Assembly: GCA_009787355.1 (NCBI GenBank)
Contig: WRGD01000151.1
Coordinates: 1 to 64,000, forward strand
Length of the DNA: 64,000 nt
Source: Defluviitaleaceae bacterium
GTDB taxonomy: Bacteria; Bacillota; Clostridia; Lachnospirales; UBA5962
Direction: 5' to 3'
Shown here piece by piece: positions 48,255-55,133 of this stretch. A program made the translations under genes and the position numbers. The stretch's first letter is position 1; every line of letters starts with the position of its first letter. The notes beneath the pieces are model-generated. The model did not search any database. It saw nothing but the letters and a program-made list of their open reading frames with translations, and was not told where the DNA came from.

Positions 48255-49925
48255 TTATTCAAGGTATATTATTTTATCATATATTAAATCGTTATCTGTA
48301 TCATGGCTCACTATAAAAATTATTTTATCTTTTTTTATAGAATTAAGCATATCATTAAACCATTCTATTCTTTTTGTATCCAAATTTGAAGTTGGCTCGT
48401 CCAAAATAAATAAATCGCTTTCTTTTAATGACCCACACAAAATGGAAATTAACTGTTTATCTCCTCCTGATAAATTATTTATATTTTTATCCCAAACTTC
48501 AAATAAAAAATCACAGATATTCGAGTTAGCACTGTTATGCTCCTTAATCGCATAATTATGTTCTCTATTCGAATTATAATAGTCTTTATTTACCAAAACA
48601 TTTTTACTATTTAAAAGTGTAACCAAATCATCAAAATTTTCAAACTCTAAAATTTCACTAAATATTTCTTTTACAACAATATCTCTAAAAAATATTTTTT
48701 GAGGAACATACGAAATTAATTTATTTCTAAATTTAAAGCTATCTATATCTTTTATATCGTGTTTACCATTAAAAATAATATTTGAATTTTCGTTATTAAT
48801 AATTCCTATTAATAGCTTTAAAAGTGTGCTTTTACCAGAGCCATTTTTCCCTTTTATACATATTAATTCACCTTTTCTTGCCTCTATTTCTAGACCAGAA
48901 AATAACACCTTATTACCTATACTATAAGTTAAATTTGCATGCAATTTATCCAAATTTTCTATTATAGCATAGCCGTCCAATACAACTGGTATATCGATTA
49001 TTTCATCTATTCTATGCAATGCTGATTTTGATACCTGATATTTTTTAGCCAAATCTAAATAATACGATATATTGTTCAAAACTTGATTAAAATATATCAT
49101 CAAAATAGAAAGCATACCAACTGTCGTATTTCCGTTTAACACACTTATTCCACCTACAAAAAATATAATTATCTGCATAAGTGATATAATGAAGCCTTGT
49201 GAAATATTCAAATTGGCATTTACTAAAGTATAATTTCTATATTTACTCCAAAATGTATTAAAACTATCTTCTACAAATTCATTAGACTTTTTATCGTTTG
49301 CTTTAATTATGGTATCTTCCATATCTTCCAATTGATAAGTATAATCTCTAAAAAAATTTGCAGAACTTTCTCTTACTAATAAACTTTTTTCAAATATATG
49401 TTTTTGAAAAATTTTATAAAGATAAAAATAAGCAGGCAAAATTAAAAGCATGGTAAGTCCAATACCCAGATTAATATTAAAAACTAAAAAACTAACAACA
49501 AAAATTTCTATAGTTTTTACAAATACCGTTGTATAATTATCTATAAAAAAATTGGTGATTTGCCTACTATCTTCTTCTATTCTTTTCGATAAATATGATG
49601 GATTGTATTTTTTATAATCTAAAATTGATATTTTTCGGATATGATTTAGTATATAAAATTTAAAATCGTATACAACATTTTCTTTTAAAGGACCTAATAT
49701 ACTAATAACAAAATAGCGTATTACTAAATTTACTATAGATATAGCGAGTATAATCAAGCAAAAAAGGATAATATCGTTTATTTCTGTAGTAGATATTAGT
49801 ATATCTATAAAAATACCAGAATAATATATCGATATTATAGCTACTATAGATGACAATATCGATAATATGGCATAAAAGGAAAGTGTTTTTTTACGTTTTA
49901 TTAAAATATGCAAGTATTTTTTCAT
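48255..49925 (-). CDS. ABC exporter of the lanthipeptide cluster (fused TMD-NBD)
   Basis: Half-transporter of 556 aa: six membrane helices (about 1-310), then an ATPase with Walker A GKNGSGKSTLL (about 361), Q-loop YVPQK, signature NNLSGGDKQ (about 485), Walker B LFILDEPTSNLD (about 508) and H-loop VSHDTD. There is no C39 peptidase domain, so it does not remove the leader itself. The NBD is slightly shortened and carries an Asn-rich insertion before the signature. Last gene of the cluster, 21 bp after the LspA-like gene. Likely exports the modified peptides or gives immunity. Confidence 0.88.
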   Translation of the reverse strand: MKKYLHILIKRKKTLSFYAILSILSSIVAIISIYYSGIFIDILISTTEINDIILFCLIILAISIVNLVIRYFVISILGPLKENVVYDFKFYILNHIRKISILDYKKYNPSYLSKRIEEDSRQITNFFIDNYTTVFVKTIEIFVVSFLVFNINLGIGLTMLLILPAYFYLYKIFQKHIFEKSLLVRESSANFFRDYTYQLEDMEDTIIKANDKKSNEFVEDSFNTFWSKYRNYTLVNANLNISQGFIISLMQIIIFFVGGISVLNGNTTVGMLSILMIYFNQVLNNISYYLDLAKKYQVSKSALHRIDEIIDIPVVLDGYAIIENLDKLHANLTYSIGNKVLFSGLEIEARKGELICIKGKNGSGKSTLLKLLIGIINNENSNIIFNGKHDIKDIDSFKFRNKLISYVPQKIFFRDIVVKEIFSEILEFENFDDLVTLLNSKNVLVNKDYYNSNREHNYAIKEHNSANSNICDFLFEVWDKNINNLSGGDKQLISILCGSLKESDLFILDEPTSNLDTKRIEWFNDMLNSIKKDKIIFIVSHDTDNDLIYDKIIYLE

Positions 49926-49946
49926 GTTGTGTCTTTCCTGTTTGAT

Positions 49947-50507
49947 TTATGTTGGCATACCCAGTTTAAGCCAATTTAAAAAGTTTGTTTGTTTTTTTAA
50001 TTGTTTTCGTTCTGTTTTTGGTAATTTATAATAATTAGTTTCAATGTATACACCAAGAAATATAAATATCAATTTTATTATTTGAGCATAAACATCTGTA
50101 ATATCAAAAATGAACCAATCAAACATTAAAACAAAGTCTAAAACCCCGGGCCAAAAAATAGAATCTGCAACCCTAGATAAAAATGCGGCCATCATAAAAG
50201 TTAAACTTAAATTTAATAAATGTGTATATTTATTAAGATTAGAAACCTGCATATAATAAAATAAGTATTTTGTAACTATAAAAAAAAGTAATGCAAAAAT
50301 AGTAACAAATATTATTGATAGATATGCAGGAATAGTAATGCCAAGTAGACTTGCTATATATCCTCGATATGTATTAAAAGTAGTTGTGAAATAGAAAACA
50401 CGGGGTATGATTGTAAATTCTGCATCCATAAAAAAATTATAAATAATAACTTTTGTTATCTGACAAATAGATGCTAAAATAATAATTGGCAAGATTTTAA
50501 TTTTCAT
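49947..50507 (-). CDS. Divergent signal peptidase II (LspA)-like protein
   Basis: 186 aa with four or more membrane helices. It follows the LspA outline: QITK near the N-terminus (DQxTK in LspA), IIPRVFYFTTTFNTYRGY (usual IPGFFxLTxxxNxGAAF), SRVADSIFWPGVLDFVLMFD (usual GNxIDRxxxGxVVDFID) and FIFDITDVYAQI (usual FPxFNxADxxI). The two Asp at the positions of the catalytic pair are kept, but the surrounding Asn residues are changed. ATG 50507 follows GGAGG; an upstream ATG-like start adds 11 residues. Housekeeping LspA cuts lipoprotein signals before Cys. Inside this cluster it may process a precursor, or be an immunity relative. Confidence 0.68.
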   Translation of the reverse strand: MKIKILPIIILASICQITKVIIYNFFMDAEFTIIPRVFYFTTTFNTYRGYIASLLGITIPAYLSIIFVTIFALLFFIVTKYLFYYMQVSNLNKYTHLLNLSLTFMMAAFLSRVADSIFWPGVLDFVLMFDWFIFDITDVYAQIIKLIFIFLGVYIETNYYKLPKTERKQLKKQTNFLNWLKLGMPT

Positions 50508-50545
50508 AAATATAAACCTCCATAAAATTTGTTCTAACATAATAA

Positions 50546-50583
50546 AACTATGTAGAAATTATAAAAATAATTTCTACATAGTT
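50546..50583 (-). terminator. Hairpin after precursor gene lanA3
   Basis: AACTATGTAGAAATTAT pairs perfectly with ATAATTTCTACATAGTT; TTATTAT follows on the minus strand. A partial terminator or mRNA-stabilising stem inside the operon. Confidence 0.55.
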
Positions 50584-50603
50584 AAAATTTATTTGTTATA
50601 TTA

Positions 50604-50741
50604 CTAGCCTTGACAACCAACTAAACCAGTTAATGTAAGCACAGGTATTATTATAAACGAACTAGAAATATGTGCATTAATCTCTACATCTTCTACTTCA
50701 AGTACTTGTAATTCTAAAACTTCATCTTGATAATCGTACAT
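50604..50741 (-). CDS. Class III lanthipeptide precursor 3
   Basis: 45 aa. Leader MYDYQDEVLELQVLEVEDVE, then core from about residue 24: HISSSFIII.. to TLTGLVGCQG. The leader carries the LELQ motif that class III LanKC enzymes bind. The core has three Ser in a row and one Cys near its end, so a ring would span about 16 residues. LVGC also fits a lipobox (L-x-G-C), which is odd next to an LspA-like gene. GGAGAATATG precedes ATG 50741. Confidence 0.8.
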   Translation of the reverse strand: MYDYQDEVLELQVLEVEDVEINAHISSSFIIIPVLTLTGLVGCQG

Positions 50742-50762
50742 TTCATATTCTCCTTTAGTATT

Positions 50763-51161
50763 TTATTTTTCTTTTTTCAATGCAAATTCTTTTTGTATAA
50801 GATATTGACTTTTTTTCATCCAATAAACAGTAAGTGTCATAAATATAATAGGTATAATAGACATAAATGTAAAATTAATTAATCCATCTCTTACTATTTC
50901 ATGTAATAAACTAATAGAAGGTATGGATATTAAAGTAACATAAATTGCTGTAGCTTTAAGATTTTTATCCTTTATAAGTGAATTTGTATTTAGAGTTCCA
51001 AATAAAGCTAAAAGAAGTATCCCAGCTACAACTATAGAACTAGTAAATATAGCAGTTATAATATCTGTATATAGAAACGTATTTACAAAATAAACAAGTA
51101 TTAATGTAAAAATAATATATAGAACTGATAATTTTAATAAGTCTTTTCTGTTTTCTTTCAT
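50763..51161 (-). CDS. Four-helix membrane protein in the lanthipeptide cluster
   Basis: 132 aa, about four membrane segments (LSVLYIIFTLILVYFVNTFL; TSSIVVAGILLLALFGTL; IYVTLISIPSISLLHEI; FTFMSIIPIIFMTLTVYW) and a basic C-terminus. No family recognised. Position between precursor genes suggests immunity or transport help. 21 bp separates it from the upstream 39-codon gene. Confidence 0.65.
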   Translation of the reverse strand: MKENRKDLLKLSVLYIIFTLILVYFVNTFLYTDIITAIFTSSIVVAGILLLALFGTLNTNSLIKDKNLKATAIYVTLISIPSISLLHEIVRDGLINFTFMSIIPIIFMTLTVYWMKKSQYLIQKEFALKKEK

Positions 51162-51182
51162 ACCATACCTTCTTTCATAATA

Positions 51183-51302
51183 TTAATTCCAAATTGACCA
51201 ATTTGAGATTGCAGTAAATATTAAATAGATAGATAGTAATATAGCAAAAATATCTATTAATATTGATTTTTTAAAATACTTTTTATTTTTAATATCTTTC
51301 AT
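51183..51302 (-). CDS. 39-aa single-helix membrane peptide in the cluster
   Basis: Starts MKDIKNKKYFKKSILID and has one hydrophobic segment (IFAILLSIYLIFTAI). Its ATG overlaps the stop of precursor 2 (TAATG), so it is translationally coupled to it. Candidate self-immunity or exporter accessory peptide. It has no LELQ leader, so it is not another substrate. Confidence 0.55.
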   Translation of the reverse strand: MKDIKNKKYFKKSILIDIFAILLSIYLIFTAISNWSIWN

Positions 51303-51460
51303 TACGGACGAAACCATGTTTGTATTGCATTAGTTATATAATATCCTGCTGCTACTCCAGCTGAAAAAGCTGGTGTTGATGAAAAGAAAGCTTCTATTTG
51401 AGTGTATTCATCTGTTTCTAATGCTTGAAGTTCTAAAACTTCATCTTGATAATTATACAT
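51302..51460 (-). CDS. Class III lanthipeptide-type precursor 2, without cysteine
   Basis: 52 aa. Leader MYNYQDEVLELQALETDEYT, then about 28 core residues beginning near FFSSTPAFSAG and ending TNAIQTWFRP. The leader is nearly the same as in precursors 1 and 3, yet the core has Ser/Thr but no Cys, so no lanthionine can form within it. It may be dehydrated only, cross-linked to another peptide, or not a classical substrate. GGAGGAATAAATT precedes ATG 51460. Confidence 0.78.
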   Translation of the reverse strand: MYNYQDEVLELQALETDEYTQIEAFFSSTPAFSAGVAAGYYITNAIQTWFRP

Positions 51461-51511
51461 AATTTATTCCTCCTTGTTTTATTTTTTAATATAATGTATA
51501 ATGCTTAAATC

Positions 51512-51545
51512 GTTGAAATTCATTTATGCATAAATGAATTTCAAC
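51512..51545 (-). promoter_or_regulatory. Perfect 34-bp palindrome after precursor gene lanA1
   Basis: Arms GTTGAAATTCATTTATG and its complement meet with no loop bases to spare. No T-run follows, so it more likely stabilises the 3' end of the precursor 1 message or lowers read-through into the rest of the operon. Confidence 0.55.
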
Positions 51546-51594
51546 TCTAAACTTAGTCTAGCCAACTTGTATCATTTCCCATAAAGCAAGTTGG

Positions 51595-51732
51595 TTAGAT
51601 TCCTGTTAAGGTTGTTACTATAGTAATAGTAAGACCTACACAAAATGGAGAAGATATAGAATGTGCTTCTATTTCTTGCTCTTCTGCTTCTAGTAGTTGA
51701 AGTTCTAAAACTTCATCTCTGTAGTTATCCAT
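51595..51732 (-). CDS. Class III lanthipeptide precursor 1
   Basis: 45 aa. Leader MDNYRDEVLELQLLEAEEQE, then core from about residue 24: HSISSPFCVGLTITIVTTLT-G-I. SISSPFC fits the class III ring motif Ser-x2-Ser-x2-Cys that gives labionin or a Dha/lanthionine pair. The other core Thr residues could be dehydrated. First precursor, 55 bp after lanKC; GGAGGTAATAAAA precedes ATG. Confidence 0.85.
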   Translation of the reverse strand: MDNYRDEVLELQLLEAEEQEIEAHSISSPFCVGLTITIVTTLTGI

Positions 51733-51787
51733 TTTTATTACCTCCTTATTTTTCATAGACCCTGCCACCCTCCCATGTCTATGTTTG

Positions 51788-54376
51788 TTACAAAATATTT
51801 AAAAGTCCTTTTGATAAAGGTAGCCACAATAGTGGATTTTTATTTTTAGCAGACAAAATTGACAATATTGCACCTGAATTTCCAGTATGAAAATCTAAAG
51901 AAAATTTATAAAAACTTTTACCAGGCATAATTAAACCATCCCTTTTTGGTATTAAAAACATATCTAATTTTTCTAATGTTCTGTTTAAAAAATTATCATC
52001 TATACCATTTATGCAATTAAGGAACATAAAGCTACATAAGCCATCATATAAATTGGCTTCCATAGTAATTCGTGTTTCAGATATTTTTAATATACCTTGT
52101 ATTTCTTTTTCAAAATAATTTGCTTTACAAATTTTGTTTAACATATGTATAGCAATATATACACCTATACTACCAGAGTTTAAAAACGAAAAACTTCTTT
52201 TTAAATTTTCATTGTACAATTGTATCATTTCGTTTATTTCATTTATTTTTAAAGAATCTATATCTCTTTTCAAAAATTTTAGAGAATTTTCTAAATAATA
52301 TTTATTATCTGTTATTTTGTAAAACAAAGATAAAAACAATGATATACCAGAATCTCCATCTAATAAGCCAATGCCTGCACTTTCCCAGTCAAGATTTGTT
52401 CTTTCTATATTAGAGTCGTATGAATTTATAATCAAATCTGCTATTTTCTTTGCTTCAGCTAAATACAAATCGTCTTTTGTGTTATCGTAAAAAGATAACA
52501 TAGCAATACCTATACCAGATAATCCACTGCGTAAAGATAAATCTTTTAAACTTTCTTCATAGCGAGATACTTTTTCAAGCAATTTCTTTGCTTCTTTTAT
52601 ATATCCAAGTTCATATAAAACGCAAGATATACCACTTATACCCGTCAAAAGTCCATTATTGTAATGGTTGTTTTCAAAGTTCTTTATTTGTTTTTCTATC
52701 CAATTATAAATGTTCTGTGAAACTTTGCCTATTCTAAACAATGCTAAGGCTACCCCAAAACCCCCATTTTGAATATTTAACATACCTAAATCTGTTTCAA
52801 ATTGTCTTATATCTCCATTTATCAAACTTTCAGTATTTTCATTCAAATTTTCATTTAAACTAAATACAAGTTTTTCTAACATCGAATCGATATTTATTTT
52901 ATTTATATCTTCATTTAAAGATTTTATTTTTGTATTTGCTTTACTATACGTATCTTTAAATATCTCGTTTGATATTGAGATTTTAGAATTATTTCGCATT
53001 TGAAAATTATAAAAATATTCATATGCTTCTTTTCCAAAATTTTTATATATCCACAAGCAATGTTTTTCGTTTATAGACATATCCATATCGTACACAGCCC
53101 CTATAGGTAGTAAACAAAACTGCACAATACGGTTTAGTGAATACCAATCTCTTTCTTTTGCTATTATTATATTTGCATCTGAAAAACCTCTAGTTGCCAA
53201 AGATGGTATACTCTCATTTTCTGATGGTTCTGCACCTTCAAAATCTATAAGCGTAATTTTAAGATTGTTATCTTCATCTATAAATATATTTTGATGTTGC
53301 AAATCACACATAGCTACATTTTCAAGATGCATTTTAGTTATTATATTTTCTAAATTTTCTGTAATAATTTTTACTTTTTTAAAATAGTCATCTGTATTTT
53401 CAGTTTCAATATATGGATAATTACTAGCTATCCACGTATACAAAGATACCCCATCTGCAAAATCTATTACAAGAAATTGATTTTCCCAAACTTTAAAATA
53501 ATCTAAAACATTTATAACTTCATCGACTTTTTGCAGCTTTACAAGAGAATTATATTCGTTTTCCAAACGCTGCATTGCATTTTTACCAGTTCCATCTATA
53601 CCTATATTATATCTAGCCTCTTTTATAATAACTTTTTTACCATCTGATTTTCTATTTGCAACATATATACCACCAGAATTTGAAAATCGTATTACTTTTT
53701 CTATAGTGTACAATTTTAATCTATTTTCTGTTTTGATATTAGATTTAAAAAAATCTTTTTCAGTATCTATTATTTCTTTTGGCATTTCTACAAAACTAGG
53801 CAAATGAAAATTTGGTTTTCTTACATCTTCTATTAAATTTCCGTTGTTGTCGTATATACAAAGAACTCCATCTTTGTTTTTTATACTTTTAAATGCTCCA
53901 TATCTAAAATAAACATTGCCATCTTTCCAACGTTTATCTGACAGTATGTAAGGACCTTTTGGGATATTTTTTAGAGCATCATGCAATGTATTCATTAAAT
54001 GGGTAAATATATCTTTGTTAGGATATATGGTTATAAACTTGCCCGAACTTATTCTATTACCGTGTTTCGAATACATTTCAAATAGATTGCGTTTGCTTCT
54101 AACGTGTTTAAAAGAAACTTTTAAATCTATTAATATTTTAGATACTATATTTAGTGTTTCTTCTGCGTTTTCGATTGGTGTGCTTATATGTATCTTCCAA
54201 CCTTGAATAGTATCTTCTCTAAAAAAGCTATAAAAAATCCAAAAATCATCATTTGTATCTACAAACCAATTGTTATCTAATCCGTTTACTTCAAAATCGA
54301 TTATGTTTTTACTTGGTTTTTGATAAAACTCCGAATCGTTACTTACATACTTCAAATATTTGAATATATTTTCCAT
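51788..54376 (-). CDS. Class III lanthipeptide synthetase LanKC
   Basis: 862 aa in three parts. The N-terminal lyase-type domain (about 1-205) has GWKIHISTPIENAEETLNIV, GKFITIYP, GPYILSDKRW and VYFRYGAF. The protein-kinase domain (about 220-480) has SNSGGIYVANRKSDGKKVII, the catalytic-loop equivalent CDLQHQNIFID and DFG-equivalent LIDFEGAE. The C-terminal LanC-like cyclase (about 520-862) shows repeated GISGISCVLYELGY and GLSGIGIAMLSF toroid motifs but lacks the zinc-binding Cys and Cys-His of LanC/LanL, which makes it class III rather than IV. It phosphorylates and dehydrates Ser/Thr and cyclises onto Cys. ATG 54376 follows GGAG; the TTG at 54388 is less likely. First gene of the operon. Confidence 0.92.
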   Translation of the reverse strand: MENIFKYLKYVSNDSEFYQKPSKNIIDFEVNGLDNNWFVDTNDDFWIFYSFFREDTIQGWKIHISTPIENAEETLNIVSKILIDLKVSFKHVRSKRNLFEMYSKHGNRISSGKFITIYPNKDIFTHLMNTLHDALKNIPKGPYILSDKRWKDGNVYFRYGAFKSIKNKDGVLCIYDNNGNLIEDVRKPNFHLPSFVEMPKEIIDTEKDFFKSNIKTENRLKLYTIEKVIRFSNSGGIYVANRKSDGKKVIIKEARYNIGIDGTGKNAMQRLENEYNSLVKLQKVDEVINVLDYFKVWENQFLVIDFADGVSLYTWIASNYPYIETENTDDYFKKVKIITENLENIITKMHLENVAMCDLQHQNIFIDEDNNLKITLIDFEGAEPSENESIPSLATRGFSDANIIIAKERDWYSLNRIVQFCLLPIGAVYDMDMSINEKHCLWIYKNFGKEAYEYFYNFQMRNNSKISISNEIFKDTYSKANTKIKSLNEDINKINIDSMLEKLVFSLNENLNENTESLINGDIRQFETDLGMLNIQNGGFGVALALFRIGKVSQNIYNWIEKQIKNFENNHYNNGLLTGISGISCVLYELGYIKEAKKLLEKVSRYEESLKDLSLRSGLSGIGIAMLSFYDNTKDDLYLAEAKKIADLIINSYDSNIERTNLDWESAGIGLLDGDSGISLFLSLFYKITDNKYYLENSLKFLKRDIDSLKINEINEMIQLYNENLKRSFSFLNSGSIGVYIAIHMLNKICKANYFEKEIQGILKISETRITMEANLYDGLCSFMFLNCINGIDDNFLNRTLEKLDMFLIPKRDGLIMPGKSFYKFSLDFHTGNSGAILSILSAKNKNPLLWLPLSKGLLNIL

Positions 54377-54499
54377 ATATTGCTCCAAAGTGTAACTTTA
54401 ATTATTTTTAATATATTGCTCTGTTACTTCGAATACTTTTTACAACTTGTTTTAACTTTTGCAAGAAATATTTCATGACAAATAAAATCATAAAATATT

Positions 54500-54543
54500 T
54501 CTTTTTTATTTCTGACTTTTTTATTTCTGACTTTTTTATTTCC
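54500..54543 (-). repeat. 15-bp tandem repeat in the lanKC leader
   Basis: Almost three copies of AGAAATAAAAAAGTC lie just downstream of the predicted transcription start. Function unknown; slippage could change leader length. Confidence 0.6.
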
Positions 54544-54554
54544 AAGACACTATT

Positions 54555-54583
54555 ATTATACAATGTATTGTATAATTTGTCAA
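54555..54583 (-). promoter_or_regulatory. Consensus promoter with palindromic operator, lanthipeptide operon
   Basis: TTGACA (54583-54578), exactly 17 bp, TATAAT (54560-54555) on the minus strand: a full consensus. A perfect palindrome (54555-54576; ATTATACAAT, 2 bp, ATTGTATAAT) fills the spacer and covers the -10, the position of a repressor site. No regulator is encoded inside the cluster. Transcript starts near 54548, leaving a ~170-nt leader. Confidence 0.85.
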
Positions 54584-54833
54584 CTATTTTTTTCAATAAA
54601 TTTTCAAAATAAAATATATATACCAATCTACTATAATTAGATGATTATATGAAATAGAATAGATAAAATAAATACACAATTAATTAGATAAATTGAAAAA
54701 ATTATTTAACATAAGTATATATAATAAGATATAATGGAACATATTTATAAAGTGTGTTTATAATGCTTTTGATAGAAGTTACAATTACATAAATATGCTA
54801 GGTATAAATGTAAACAAACCATAAATACCTTTT

Positions 54834-54953
54834 GAGGAGGATTTTAAATAATGATATTAATAACTTTGATGACAATATAAATCAATAGACTTGCTTACTT
54901 TAGACGCTTTAGATTTTTTTGAAGAGCTTTTAAATAAATTTGAAAGCGATTAA
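54834..54953 (+). pseudogene. Collapsed, inverted relic of the peptide-pepF locus
   Basis: On the plus strand GAGGAGGATTTTAAATA (54834-54850) and an ATG at 54851 encode MILITLMTI before a stop, matching the ribosome binding site and first codons of the three peptide genes at 57014-57285. Twenty bases later, 54900-54953 encodes LDALDFFEELLNKFESD and stop, nearly the same as the last 17 codons of pepF (LDALDVFEELLNKFEND). Everything between, about 1.8 kb, is gone. A plausible promoter (TTAACA 54706, TATAAT 54730) and the terminator at 54977 still frame it. Confidence 0.8.
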
Positions 54954-54974
54954 TTCAAAAATCTAAATAAACTT

Positions 54975-55057
54975 TAAAAGCCCACCTATTAAAAAAATAG
55001 GTGGGCTTTATTCCTTGTTGGGTTGGTGAGTTCCAACATGGAATTTATGAAAAACCA
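54975..55057 (-). ncRNA. Candidate ~85-nt small RNA or attenuated leader
   Basis: A strong minus-strand promoter at 55092-55064 is followed within ~85 nt by the terminator at 54977-55009. It contains a small stem (TGTTGG/CCAACA) and a 16-codon ORF (starting MLELTNPTRNKA) whose stop falls inside the terminator stem, the layout of an attenuator. No ribosome binding site is clear and no gene follows in this direction until lanKC, which has its own promoter. Confidence 0.45.
54977..55009. terminator. Bidirectional terminator between the relic and the small RNA
   Basis: AAAGCCCACCTATT pairs with AATAGGTGGGCTTT around an A-run loop. T-rich on both sides. Confidence 0.85.
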
Positions 55058-55063
55058 ATTACT

Positions 55064-55092
55064 AATATATCTTATTTTGTTTATTATGTCAA
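55064..55092 (-). promoter_or_regulatory. Sigma-A promoter downstream of pepF
   Basis: TTGACA (55092-55087), 17 bp, TATATT (55069-55064) on the minus strand, starting 42 bp past the pepF stop. Confidence 0.65.
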
Positions 55093-55133
55093 GTGGTTTT
55101 TTTGTTTTTTTATAGATTAATCAACTTTCTTAA

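Noticed and set aside
51788-54376. LanKC read as class IV (LanL)
   Set aside because: The cyclase domain lacks the zinc-binding Cys and Cys-His of LanL/LanC, leaving class III.
54408-54626. 72-codon minus-strand ORF upstream of lanKC
   Set aside because: It begins upstream of the consensus promoter at 54555-54583, contains the 15-bp leader repeats and has no ribosome binding site.
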